Source of the DNA: Medicago truncatula
Lineage: Eukaryota; Streptophyta; Magnoliopsida; Fabales; Fabaceae
Assembly: GCF_003473485.1 (NCBI RefSeq)
Contig: NC_053042.1
Location: forward strand, 53,903,762-53,967,761
Length of the DNA: 64,000 nucleotides
Direction of reading: 5' to 3'
In this document: in pieces, positions 51,730 through 63,301 of the stretch
Layout: each line of letters opens with the position of its first letter
How positions within the stretch are numbered: position 1 is the first letter of the stretch
The notes under the pieces: model-generated
Seen by the model: only the letters and a program-made list of their open reading frames with translations
Database searches by the model: none
What the model was told of the DNA's origin: nothing
Program-made: the position numbers and the translations under genes

Positions 51730-52508
51730 TCGAGTGGGGCACGTAAATTTTGACTCCAAAAGCAAGTGTTTTGACTTACTTCAAATTATAACATTTAATT
51801 TCAATATTGATTAATGACTTAGATTAATTGATATGATAGACTTTAATTTTATTTTATATTGGATGACGCAATCATCATCATAAAATAATAAAACAATTAA
51901 TATCTTTTAATTGATTGATTTTTTTTTTATTCATCTCCCTTTGCCTTTTCTTTTCTCATGCTAAAAGAAAAATGGAAAAGGTTTAACAAAAAAATATAAA
52001 AACTCTTTCATAGCAAAATGTTTATCAGCAAACTCAGATTATCTATTGATCGGCTGAAATGTTTTACTACCAAAATAGTATTAACAGTGTAAAAAAAAAT
52101 TGAGTTTTTTTTTGACAAGAAGAAAAAAAAATTGAGTTAAAATGTTTTAAAGAATTGTATATTTGGGATTTTTTTTTCGTGAAATGAAACTCTTTAAATT
52201 TTTTACTCCCTTAGTTTCTTTAAAATGTTAAATTACTACCTTGCCACGATAGGGTTTTTATGTTTTGCTGTTAATGTTAACCCTTTTTCATTTCTTTTAG
52301 CTTGAGAAAAAAAAAAGCAAAGGGAGAAGAATAAAAAAAATCAATCAAGACATTAATTGTTGGTTATGAGTGTTGACTCTAATAGATAAAGAAATTAAAA
52401 CCTACCATATCAATTAATCTAAGATATTAATCAATATTGGAATTAAATGTCATGATTTAGAGTAAGTTAAAACACTTACTCTTTGAGTCAAAATATCCCT
52501 CCTCTTTA
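51730..52508. mobile_element. Foldback element, arms about 250 bp
   Basis: The left arm (from TTTTGACTCCAAAAGCAAGTG near 51749, read as AAGCAAGTGTTTTGACTTAC) is the inverted counterpart of the right arm (GTAAGTTAAAACACTTACTC near 52462). Pairing continues through TAATCAATATTG, TAATTGATATGA and the CTTTTTCATTTCTTTTAGC region to a centre near 52130. A single arm of the same family occurs at 63466-63640. Exact borders and flanking duplication were not found. Confidence 0.7.
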
Positions 52509-52512
52509 TATA

Positions 52513-52705
52513 CTCCCTCTAGTCACATTTATAAGCAAAAAACTACTTATTTGGTATATAATATAGACTAAATACATAAGGTATAAAACTACTTTTTAGA
52601 TTCATTGAATACCATACGTATTTGGCATATAATATAGACCAAATACATAAAGTATTCAATGAACCCAAAAAGTAGTGTTTTGCTTATAAAAATGACCGAA
52701 GGAAG
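52513..52705. mobile_element. Stowaway-type MITE (193 bp), third family
   Basis: Inverted ends CTCCCTCTAGTCACATTTAT and ATAAAAATGACCGAAGGAAG, TA on both sides (52511-52512, 52706-52707). The interior is a second long inverted repeat (ATAATATAGACTAAATACAT and its inverted relative). Confidence 0.85.
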
Positions 52706-53123
52706 TATATTTATATAGATGCACGTTATGTTTTATTAAATGACAGAAATATGTATTGTGATGGAGAAATTATGGCCTACAAGATAATTTTATTTAAAAG
52801 TCAATGTTATTTTAATAATTTCTCCAATAAACAAATTTAAAAATGTTGGGCCGGATGGGTCGTGGCCTACCCAAACCCTAATGGGGTTTTGCTGCTGAGT
52901 ACTCACATCATATAAAATACTCCCTCCATCCCGGATTAACTGAGTCAAAAGTTCATTTCACACGTATTAAGAAAAATGTATAAATGAAAGTGAGAGAAAA
53001 ATAGTTTTAAGTGCACTTGTTAAGTATTGGTGCATTCTCCATTATCATAAATGTAAAGTGAAATATATTGAATTGGGAATGATGAAAGTAATATTAATTA
53101 GAATTATAAAAGGAAAAAAGTAA

Positions 53124-54858
53124 GGTGACATTTACCATGGGGAAGGTGAATCCTTTTCCACCATGGAAAAGATTGTTTGAACCATTAGATCAAATGAAGA
53201 CTATATTCTTATCATATTCTCTCCACACTATATTATTTTTACATTATTACACCACCCTTGTCTCTCCTCCATGTCCCCACTCACCCACCAGCAACATCAA
53301 CTTCACCACTAACGCCGCCCTCCCAAACCTCAAATATGTGTCCTTCTTGTTGAATCCTTAAAATTTTGTTGAATAAAACTCCTCAAGGGAGCTCTAAAGT
53401 TGACCGTAACATTTTGTTTCATTTTTTATGAGATCTAAAGTTGTTTATTTGATCTTGCTACAACCCAATTAGAAAATTCTAAGGCCAAAAACAACAATTA
53501 CAACTTACAATCTCAAACTAAACTAAAGAGGAACAATCAATAGGGGGAAAAAACGAAAATCAAAGGGTGTCCCGTAAGACATATTTAACAACAGAATCAT
53601 GACTAAATTAAAATTTCTTATTATTAGTCCCCCAAATATAGCAAAAAAAGAGAGATATCATTACTGAAAATGGAGACAGGAAATTGGTTTTGTGGGTTTG
53701 AGATCGGTGCTATGTAATCTTGTTAATTGGTTCGTGGGTTTGAGATTTGAGAGAGAAAGGGGGAAATTAATTAAAAGTTATAATGAAATGATGAATTAGA
53801 AAACGAGGTATACTTTGTCTCCGACGAGATTCCGGCAAGATTGAGTTAGTTGCACATGGTTGAAGAAAGATAGAAGAAGAGTAAGGATAGTGGTGGAAGA
53901 TGGTGTGAGAAAATATAGTGTTAAGAGATTATTATAATATTATGTTCCTTACTTAATCTAATTGTCCAAAAAAACTTGAAAATTGCTGTTGACACATGTG
54001 TTTAAGCTGAAACACACCAGTAAATAACCAAAATGCCCCCTCAGCAGTTAATTGCCGTAGAAATTAATCGGCGGTAGTTAACTGCCGAAATCCAATTTAA
54101 TCCATCGGCACTTAAGTACCATGGAAATTGAAAGTGTAATTTTCTTCAATACTTCTAACGTAGAACACTTCCCAATTATCCAGAATCCAACTAGCAGTAA
54201 ATTTGAGTAATTTTCTTCAATCGAAGGCATAGATATTGTCAACAATTATGTTTAGCAATGAATGTTATCCCAATTAGAGTAATTTTCTTCAATTTTTCCA
54301 ATTAGAGTAATTTTCTTCAATACACTAGTGAATTTTCTTCATGGAAAATTCAATTAAAGGCATAGAAATCATCGCTAAACATAAAAAAAAAAAAGTCAAC
54401 CTAAGAATCATCATAACCTCCAAAACTCAAGTTAGGAATCATCATAACCTCCAAAACTCTTCAAATAATAATTTATTTATTTTTTTTAGAAAAAGAATAA
54501 TAACCCAGTTGGAGGAAGGGGCGAAGGATGATGAATCTTGAAAAAAGAAATGATGTTGAGATGATTTTGTTGAAAGAATGAACCTTTGATTTGAATTTGA
54601 AAGAAAGGAAAAAATAGAGAAGAGTGTTACGCATGTTTTTGTTCAGAAAAAGTACCATTGTCAGCATAATATTGTTTTCCTCGGGTTTTTCTCGGCAGTT
54701 AACTGCAGTCGGTTTTCTTTTTCCTCGACACTTAACTACCGAGGGGTATTTTCATCTTTTACTCGTGTTTCTCAGCCAAACCACATGTGTCAACAACAAT
54801 TTTCAAAAAACTTTCCCATGGTGGGAAAGGATTCACATTTCCCATGGTAAATGCCACC
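53124..54858. mobile_element. Mutator-like element, non-autonomous (1735 bp), 9-bp TSD
   Basis: Inverted ends GGTGACATTTACCATGGGGA and CCCATGGTAAATGCCACC, extended inward over TGAATCCTTTTCCACCATGG. Flanking 9-mers AAAAAGTAA are identical (53115-53123 and 54859-54867). The interior has further inverted copies of its own subterminal sequence: 53930-54060 against 54690-54820 (TGTTGACACATGTG / CACATGTGTCAACA) and 53170-53260 against 53890-53960. No transposase was seen. Confidence 0.83.
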
Positions 54859-54868
54859 AAAAAGTAAT

Positions 54869-55152
54869 GGCTAAAATGCACTTTTGACCCCCTATGTTTA
54901 CCTTCGTAGCAATTTTGGCCCCTATTAAAAAAAATCACTTTCCAGCCCCCTAATTTCACCCCCTTTTGCAACTCAGTGACCCCCTCTGATTTTGACTGGG
55001 TCAAAGCCCAGGTAGCCATTAGATGGACGCCACGTGGAATTTAATGAATTAAAAATAAAATAAAAAACAAAAAAGAATAAAAAAAGGAATTGGCACGTGA
55101 GGCAAAATTGCTACGGAGGTAAACATAGGGGGGCCAAAAGTGCATTTTAGCC
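54869..55152. mobile_element. Mutator-like miniature element (284 bp), 9-bp TSD
   Basis: Inverted ends GGCTAAAATGCACTTTTG and CAAAAGTGCATTTTAGCC; identical flanking 9-mers AAAAGTAAT (54860-54868 and 55153-55161). Its target is the right-hand duplication of the element at 53124-54858, shifted by one base, so it is the youngest layer. Related by termini to 13075-13534. Confidence 0.9.
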
Positions 55153-55397
55153 AAAAGTAATTGATAATGTATTGAAATGAAAAATGACTAAATTATTTTG
55201 GGATTTTTTTTTTTTTTTTTTTTTGCAAATGGCTATGTTATTATGGGACGGAGGGAGTACGACTTAGATGTGTTTGGTGTTTGAAATAAAGAGAGAGCAA
55301 AAACAATGTGGAAGTAGGATTTTGTATTTGAGAAACTTGTATGTTCTATATGGTAGTAACTAGTAAGTCCTTATCTTAATGCAAGTGATATTTCAAA

Positions 55398-55730
55398 GGC
55401 TTAATGGTTTTTTATCCTTTATTTTTCGATAGTCGCAAAAATAGTCTGTGTTTAAAACAAATTTGAATATGTTGATCTCTCGAGTATCACATTTGTTGTA
55501 ATTTTGGACTAGATCCGAAGTTTTTTCCCCAAAACATGGTGACTTTCAGCCTCAAACATGCTAACTTACTGTCCCACTTTTGATGCCGAAAAGAAAAGAC
55601 GAATTTTGAGGTCAATATCGCCACTTTTGTGACAAAAATAACTATTTGTATGGGGTAAAAATCTGAGTTAGACCATAATTACAACAAATATAAGACATGA
55701 AGAATAAAAAAATTCAAATTTGAAAAGAAT
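55398..55730. mobile_element. Degenerate inverted-repeat element
   Basis: GGCTTAATGGTTTTTTATCC at the left resembles Mutator-type miniature termini, and inside ACATTTGTTGTAATTTTGGAC pairs with TAGACCATAATTACAACAAA. The right terminus was not found. Shown as an approximate extent only. Confidence 0.4.
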
Positions 55731-56137
55731 GATCAAACGCACACGTCTATTTCAAATTATAACATATTTATATTTTTCTTTTCTAAATAGACCTCTTATT
55801 AATAATATTAATGTCCTTAAAAATAGAAGGTTAGAATTAGACATGTTTATATACAACTGACATGCAGCAAAACTCACTTTCATAGTGACTTTCATTAGAA
55901 TTATGCTCTTCTCCCAACCCATTTTGCTTATTCTCAACCAAACTTTCGAAAATGCTCTTGCGTGTATTAATTCACACAGGTGTTAAATCCTGCATGACTT
56001 AACTCATGCAGGTGTTATATCCTGCGTGTATTAAGTCACGTTGAAAAACCCCAATATTTTCATCAATCATTTCTTCTCCATAGCATCGATGAATTAAAAC
56101 AACAACCCTAATATAATCTCAACTCCTTTCATATGCT

Positions 56138-56490
56138 TAGAGCATCCACAATGGGAGAGTCTTAAACATTTAAGACCCGTTACCTAATAGGTACCCCCAT
56201 TGTGGGAAAAAATTTGAGGGTTTTAAAAGATGCAAGGTTTAAATTAAGACATCATTCTTAAATGGGCCCACATCACCTTTTTATTAAAATAATAATTAAA
56301 AAGTGTATTAAAATAGATAGTGTATTAAATAAATAATTTGGTGGGACCCAATTAGACCTTTTGTTAGAGGGTCTCTATTGGAGTAGTTGAGTGCCTATTA
56401 GGTACTATTGTTAAAAAATTATTAAAAAGTGATGTGTCAAGGTGGAACCCATTAAGACCTCAAAGATTAGAGTCTCCATTGTTGATCTAA
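56138..56490. mobile_element. MITE nested in the 2.3-kb Mutator-like element
   Basis: GAGCATCCACAATGGGAGAG at the left and CTCCATTGTTGATC at the right are imperfect inverted ends; internal CCTAATAGGTAC / GCCTATTAGGTAC words also pair. GAGCATCCACAATGGG is a common terminus of plant PIF/Harbinger- or hAT-like MITEs. The flanking duplication is unclear, so borders are approximate. Confidence 0.6.
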
Positions 56491-57468
56491 AAGCTAATAT
56501 TTAACCACTTAAAAGTATCATATATCATATTTATTGTGATTTTCATTTCCTAATTTGTTGCACCGAATTCTCTCTCTTTTTATAATGAGATTGTAACTTG
56601 TATAATTGCATTCTACCAGAAATTAGCAAGAAACAATGGGTAGAAAAATGGGGCTTGCACGATACAGCAACCTCAATCATTTTGAATTCAAAATATTAAT
56701 CAAGATTAAATTAACAAGCATTATTATGTAAAAAAAAAATAAAAAATAAAAAAAATTATGCATTGAACTTGTTGAACAAGTAGAACAACACTTCAATTCA
56801 TCGGTGGCAATACATTGTTGTTATGAATTCCATGTCCTCAATACGGTTGACTTGCCATGATTTGTGCCAAATTATTTTTTAAATTGCTTTCGTTCAATTT
56901 TAGTAGAAAAACATGAAGGCCATTTTAGTAACATAAGATTGTAACAATAAAAAAATAGCATAAGATTAAGAAGAAGAAGAAACATGGCTTAAAGAAAAGG
57001 TTGGCATAAGATTAAGAAGATGAAATAATGGAGCTTATAGAAAACGAGTTATCATCTGCAAATAGAAAATGTTGAATCTTGGCATTGGAATAAAATGAAG
57101 AATAAGTAAAAAAAAAAAAATCTGAGAAATTTACCATTTTTTTTTATAGAAAAACTTTACTTATGTTTGCTGCACACATAAAACAAAGTTATATGGAATG
57201 TGAATCGCAAATATAGAAAGAGAAAACCGACGAAATAAATTAGGAAATGAAAATTGCAAAATGATATTCTACATATACTCTTATGTGGTTCACATTATAT
57301 TCTTAATGAATAAATATAAGCCTTTAGATCAAAAGAAATCAACAGTTAAGATTTGGTGTCAACGAATTCATTGATACCTGGTGTCAACGGATCCTGACTC
57401 TTTTATTAATATGCAACAGAATTCAACATGATATCAACAATTCAATTGTTATATTTCGTCCACCACTT

Positions 57469-57973
57469 TTTTTTTGACAAAAATAAAATAATATTTATTC
57501 ATTCAAATCGAGATATTACATCATTCAACACCGCTAAAAAGGTAACGGATGAATCTGCGAACAAACTCACAACATCTAAGTTAATAGCATATAACGGCAT
57601 AATGCCTACAAAAATATATGACAAAATTAAAGTGACTGGAATATTCATTGCCTCCGGATCTGCAACGTTGACGCCCAAATCTTTGATTGAATAATCGATT
57701 TTTCAATATGAATCAAATGAACACCGCACGAAGACGGGAAATCAAACAACGCCGCACAAAACGACGAACAACAAATCACCAAACTTAGAAGATGAAATCA
57801 CAAAGAAAAAAACTTAGATCTATGTGAAAATTACTTATTTAGATTGAAATAAAGAGAAAAAGATGAATAGGGGTGATTTCAGGTCAAGAATTGACCCAAA
57901 ACCACCCTTCAATGAAGAAATTGTAAGAGAAAACTAGGGTCGACTTGTTGGAGAGGGAGAGAAGAGATTAAAC
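57469..57973 (-). mobile_element. Retroposed segment with 19-bp TSD (truncated LINE or SINE-like)
   Basis: A 505-bp insert is flanked by identical 19-mers TATATTTCGTCCACCACTT (57450-57468 and 57974-57992). It begins with a T run followed by TTGACAAAAATAAAATAATA, that is, an A-rich tail on the minus strand. Long perfect duplications with a poly(A) end mean LINE-driven insertion. The body shows no reverse transcriptase and may be a LINE 3' end or another retroposed transcript. Confidence 0.82.
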
Positions 57974-58216
57974 TATATTTCGTCCACCACTTGGCTCTCT
58001 CTTCCTCTTTCTCAATTATTTTAGGACCGCAAAACTTGTTATCTTCCTTGTTTAATTTATCGATGCTATGGAGAAGAAATGATTGATGAAAATATTGGGG
58101 TTTTTCAACGTAACTTAAGTCACGCAGAGTTTAACATCTATGTGAGTTAACATTTTTGAAAGTTCAGTTGGAAGGGAGCAAAAATTGTTGGGAGAAGAGC
58201 AGTATTCCTTTCATTA

Positions 58217-59756
58217 CTCCAGCAGCCAAAGCCCAATAAAATGAATCTTCAATGGCCCAAACCCGGTTTTCTCCCTAAACACTCCCTCATATCAGTTTTT
58301 ATTTTTTATTTTTGGAAAATCTTAGACTCATAGGAACTACTTATAGTAATTTTGTCTTAAATATCATGTATTGAAATTTTTAGAAGTTTATAAAATTAAT
58401 TTTTAATGATATAAATTTTCAAAATGTCAACTTTTGAGAGAAAACTGAATTTCGAAAAAAAATAAAAAAAGACCGGAGATATTGTTCAATTACTAATCAA
58501 TCAAAATACACGTAATAGTACTATAGTTTGATTTTTTGGTAAAAAAAAATACTAGTTTGATTTATTACGAGTATTATGGTGAAAATGATTATTTTTTTTT
58601 TAATGTTTTTGTGTGGACTCAAGGATTAGTCTAATAGCGGTCCAAAATGTGCTTAAACTATAAGGATACATTGGGATACTTATTGGTGTCTAAAATCCTA
58701 ATTTTTCTAACTATGGTGGATTAGAAAAAATACAGTCCCTCTGTTCCTCTGTATTTTATTGTAAGTCATTTTTACTTTTTTACACATTAAAAAATGTAGT
58801 TAATTTGGTATTTGAAAGGAAAATTATGTGTGATTTTATAATTATCCTTCATTACATGGGGAAATATATATAAAAAAAAAAATATCAAAAAAATTAAAAG
58901 AAGTTGAAGTAACAACAAATGGTTTATTAGAAAAATAAACATTAATGAGTAATAACGCATTAATTCTCTCAACAAAAAAAAAAAAAACACAGTTGTTTTG
59001 ATTGGATGATGTATTGGCACTTCAAAGTGATATGTAGTATATAATAAAAGATAGAGAAGTATATATTAACATCTTGACTATTTGCATGAGTCACGTATTT
59101 GAACCATGCCTTGTTATGTTTCAGAAAGAAACAGCCATAAAAAAATCATACCTATATAAAGTTAAAAACCAGTTCCAACAATCCAAATATTAGCATGTAA
59201 ATTTGACCTTTATATTGTTGGTTATGAGAATTGAGAAGTGATCCAACACCAATAAGATTCTCTTGATTGCACCCTTTCTATTAGTTAAAAATAATTAAAA
59301 CACAATCATCCCAATTTTAGAAGCAATACCTACTAAATTGATATTTAATGCTAACTCAAACCATAAGCATGCATGATGTAGACGTATGGTGAAGAATAAT
59401 GACCATTTATGTCACTAAAAAGTAACCATCAAAACTCTTGTAAATTTTGATCCATTAGATTTGGCCTTAAAGATTCAATATGACAACATATCATACTAAA
59501 ATTTAATAAAGTACTCAAAGAGCAGACACTTGCAAACGTACGAAATTGCAACATATTCTTCCAACTTGGACACTATTGGATGTGATATACTCATACATAG
59601 ATTGACCACTATCATGTATCTCTTATGTTCCTCAATTTATTATACATAAACCTCATAATCCATTTATTTTCATGTCACAATTCATAACTTCCTTACATCA
59701 ACCCAAGCCTAAACTTAAAACTTCCTAGGAAAGCCTTGTTAATATTAAATCTTGTC
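58217..59756. other. Spacer and upstream region of the small + strand gene
   Basis: AT-rich. A worn CTCTGTTCCTCTGTATTTTA segment near 58740 looks like one end of another Stowaway element, with no partner found. Nothing else recognised. Confidence 0.4.
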
Positions 59757-60271
59757 ATGGAGATGAATTCAGATTCTAGTGTTTGGTTTGAGACAGAAAA
59801 CGAAGATGATACTTTCTATGATGAGATTAAGAGGCAGATTCTGCTATTGACATCTGAAGAAGACAATGAAGATTTAGTTGAAACCAATAGTTTCAGACAA
59901 ATTGATGTTACAAATGATGGTTCAAACAGGTCAATTTACAATTATAACAATGCAACAAAACCTACAAGAAAATTCTATTTGTGGGAAACAGATAGCTCTG
60001 GTTCGCCGCCTATTTGGCTAACGAATTTGTGGAGGAATGGTAAAGGTACTGGAGTGTTCATTCCTCAAGTTTCATGCAAGGAAAATCAAAGACCAGGTAC
60101 AATTTTGATCTCTTATTCATTAGTTTATTATTTTTTAAATTCACAAATTTGTAAATTGACGGTTCGAACTACTACGATAATTGTTACTTTGCTCACTGTT
60201 GTGATTCTTTTGCAGCAAGAATGAACAATAGGACGAGGAAAATTTATAGACCAGTGGTGAATAAGAAATGA
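59757..60271 (+). CDS. Small acidic plant protein, function unknown
   Basis: Two exons, 59757-60096 and 60216-60271, give 131 residues. The N-terminus is acidic (MEMNSDSSVWFETENEDDTFYDEIKRQILLLTSEEDNEDL), the middle has FYLWETDSSGSPPIWLTNLW, and the C-terminus is basic (ARMNNRTRKIYRPVVNKK). The intron has clean CAG/GTACAA and TTTGCAG borders and joins in frame, and the exon composition is clearly protein-like, which is why I call it a real gene. I recall similar small uncharacterised plant proteins with a W-F-x-E start and YDEIKRQILLLT but cannot name the family. No signal peptide or membrane segment. It converges on the TGA gene, with about 390 bp between stop codons. Confidence 0.72.
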
Positions 60272-60659
60272 AGAAGCTTATGCTGTGGAAATTTGTATTT
60301 GGTGAAATTTGAACAGTGGAGTTTTATCATAATATAGCTTATTATGATTTATCCAAAGAAAAAGTGCATGAAAATAAGGGAGAATAGGTTGTGAAAAACT
60401 CTCGTGATATCTATGTACAGATAATAATGTTAATGCAATTTAATTTGTACATATTCTTGATTGAAAGAAAGAAAAGACACATAGAAGTACAGATATTAAA
60501 ATTTCATGTGTCAATTTACCATATAAGAGTTGGAATGATATATCTATGGCAATTAGTTTCAAGCGTAGCACTGTCACAACATAACATCCCCTTGAATGTA
60601 TCAATACGTCAATTATTCGCCTACACACTAGTTATGCACTATAGAATGTGTCAATTCCT

Positions 60660-63252
60660 TTAGTATTCTTTAGGAAATGCTGACCATAATGAATTAAGAG
60701 CTCTGATTCGTGAAATGAAATCATTTATGACAAGGAGAGCACGAGCAGCTTGGTGCGCAGTCAAAATTCGACGCATCTGTTGCAGTGTTTGTTGCCTCAA
60801 GATATCTGCCTAAGAAAAACAATAATGCTCAAAATGTTATCACTCTCAATTAAATGTGGAATAAGATAATGTTGAGTGATCAAGATTACATTGTCTTAAT
60901 TAATTACCTGATGAATGAAAGTCTCCAGTGTGGAAAGCTTGGCCATTGAAAGAGCCATTTGACCCATATACTCAACAACATTTCCAGATCCAGTGGACGT
61001 GGAGGAAAGTGTCTCTGAAAGAGATTGTTGCAAACCTTCCATTCCTTGAGATAATGCATCTTCAGCCTGTTGACAAGAATGCTGCAGATTGAAGATCGCC
61101 ATCAATTGCTGATCCGTTAACGCCTCGAGGTGGTTTCTAATTATCTGAATCTCAAGAGGAAAATACAAATGCAAAGAAAGAAGTAAGAGTTAACAAAATG
61201 TATATATTTGTTAGTTAATTACTAGTGGTAGTTTGTTTTTAGCCTCTATAAATAAAGTCTTGATGTAATCGCTTATTCATTCTAAATATCATTTCTATTT
61301 TACTATCTAAACTTTTCTCTTATCCACGGCTTCCATCAAGAATTGTAATAATATTTTCAAACAAAATCACCTTGAGAAGTTCGGATGAACGGAATCCACC
61401 AAGCCACATGAAACATCTTTCTGCAGGTGTCTTCCACAACCCAGAAAGTATGTGAAATACATCAGCCTTTGCACCTATGCTCTTCAACTTGTATAATTCA
61501 TCATAATGTACCATGACACCATCAACAAGAAGATGCAGTTCATTATCACCCATTTGAGAATTTATAGCTGATCTTATGTCATTGATTAGTCGTTGATGCT
61601 CGTCTACCCAACGAGCATAGTCCATATCAAATGCTACCGAACCTGAAGGTTTAAAATACTTCATCAGTCACATACTCACATCCCTCCATAATTAATTTGC
61701 AAAATGCCTTCTTAATTCTCATGATGCCACATGAATGTAATCATCCATTAATCATCTATTTTGCTGCTTACAAAGAATGATTAGTTTTAAAGAAATGCAC
61801 ATCATAAATTGCAGTTAAAATAACAAAAGTAATGTAGTTTCTATTTGAAAACATATATTGGACACAAACACCATATTTCTACCACTATGAAGGAAATGAA
61901 TCTCAAGGTTGCATCACTTCACCTGCATTACTGTTTCCAACAATTGAATGACCATGATCCGCTGTAACTCCAGGTGCAACAAATGTACCCTAGAGGGGAA
62001 AAGCAATCCATGGAAAAAATAAGTAGAATGACAATAAAATTATATTGAACAAACCAATTTTACCAAATGAAAAATCTTTTTAAGTTGTTGGACCTGTTGA
62101 CGTACTTGTTGAAGCTCATGTTCTATTTGAGCAAGCCTAAGTCGACTGTTCTCCAATTGTTGCACATAAGCCTATTCAAAACCAAAACATATAATTTAGT
62201 CCAGTAATGCTATATCGCACGAATTGTTTTTGTCACAAATGCTGAGATGTCTTTCTTTTAGAGAAATGTCCAATTAAAATGTTTTATCAGTATTTGTGAG
62301 TTACAGCGTAGTGACATAAAACAGTTCAAAAATCAGAGTTATGTATCCATTTAAAACATCAACATTATCCAGTCCCTTTGACAGATTAAAGATATACCAG
62401 AACAGGAAGAAAACAAAATTTGTAGTCAAATTCAATGCATCAGAATAGCTCTTCCAATCCCAAAAGTCAAATTAGATGATCATTTATGAAAAATGAAAGT
62501 ATTATTATAAGAATCTTACATTAACTTTTGCATCTTAATAAGTTATCAAAAACTCTTATGTCCTAAGGCATAACAATTTTTCAGAAGGTTTCTTATTTAA
62601 GTATTACAGTACTGCTAATAAATGTTTATAAGTTTGTAAGGACTTATTAAGTTAACCCAAAAAAATAAAAAAACGTGGATACTCGACTAAACACATCAAA
62701 GCAGAAATTTGTTTAAATACAACACACACACAAGACATATCATAAGTTGGGATCAAAGCAATTACCTTTTTCCTTAACCTACTTTTCCTTGCAGCCTCGC
62801 GATTCTGCATCAGCCGACGAAGAGTCTAAAAAAATGCAACCACATAAATAAATGTATCAGCAGCAGAAATGTAACATAATTTAAATTTGAATTAGATAGC
62901 ACAAAGTCACAATAAACAACCTTGTGCTCATCAGATTGACCCTTAGTCTTGCATTGATCCTTGGATTCAACAACTACAAGAGCCTCATTTCCAACACCAT
63001 TGCACCAAGACACGGTTGATAAACACTGAAAAATAAGGACATTCCCACTCTTCATACATCAAATATATACACATAGATATTGAAAGAGTGTGAAAAGATC
63101 AAAAGATGGTTGAAATGTACTTGATTATTTTTATCATCAGTGTCAAAATCTTCTGTCTTTTGACTGTTATCTGCCATGCCTGAAGAAGAAGCTGAACCAA
63201 TGTTCTATACAATACACAACATTGAATCAGATAAGGCTGTTAGTTTTACACA

Positions 63253-63301
<49 letters not shown>

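Larger units (their letters stand above)
52920..55257. mobile_element. Stowaway-type element split by two nested insertions
   Basis: The left end CTCCCTCCATCCCGGATTAA starts at 52920 after TA (52918-52919); the matching right end TTATGGGACGGAGGGAG stops at 55257 before TA (55258-55259). Removing the two inner elements leaves about 300 bp, a normal Stowaway size. This is the oldest layer of the nest. Confidence 0.8.
55898..58207. mobile_element. Mutator-like element (2310 bp) with ~150-200-bp TIRs, 9-bp TSD
   Basis: The left end GAATTATGCTCTTCTCCCAA and right end TTGGGAGAAGAGCAGTATTC are inverted, and the pairing continues through GCATGACTTAA, GTTGAAAAACCCCAATATTT and CATTTCTTCTCCATAGCATC. 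Identical 9-mers CTTTCATTA flank it (55889-55897 and 58208-58216). It hosts a miniature element (56138-56480) and a retroposed segment (57469-57973). No transposase frame remains. Confidence 0.87.

Noticed and set aside
53125-53361. 78-codon frame MTFTMGKVNPFPP
   Set aside because: It lies in the terminal inverted repeat of a Mutator-like element and recurs, inverted, at the other end (54759-55019); not a gene.
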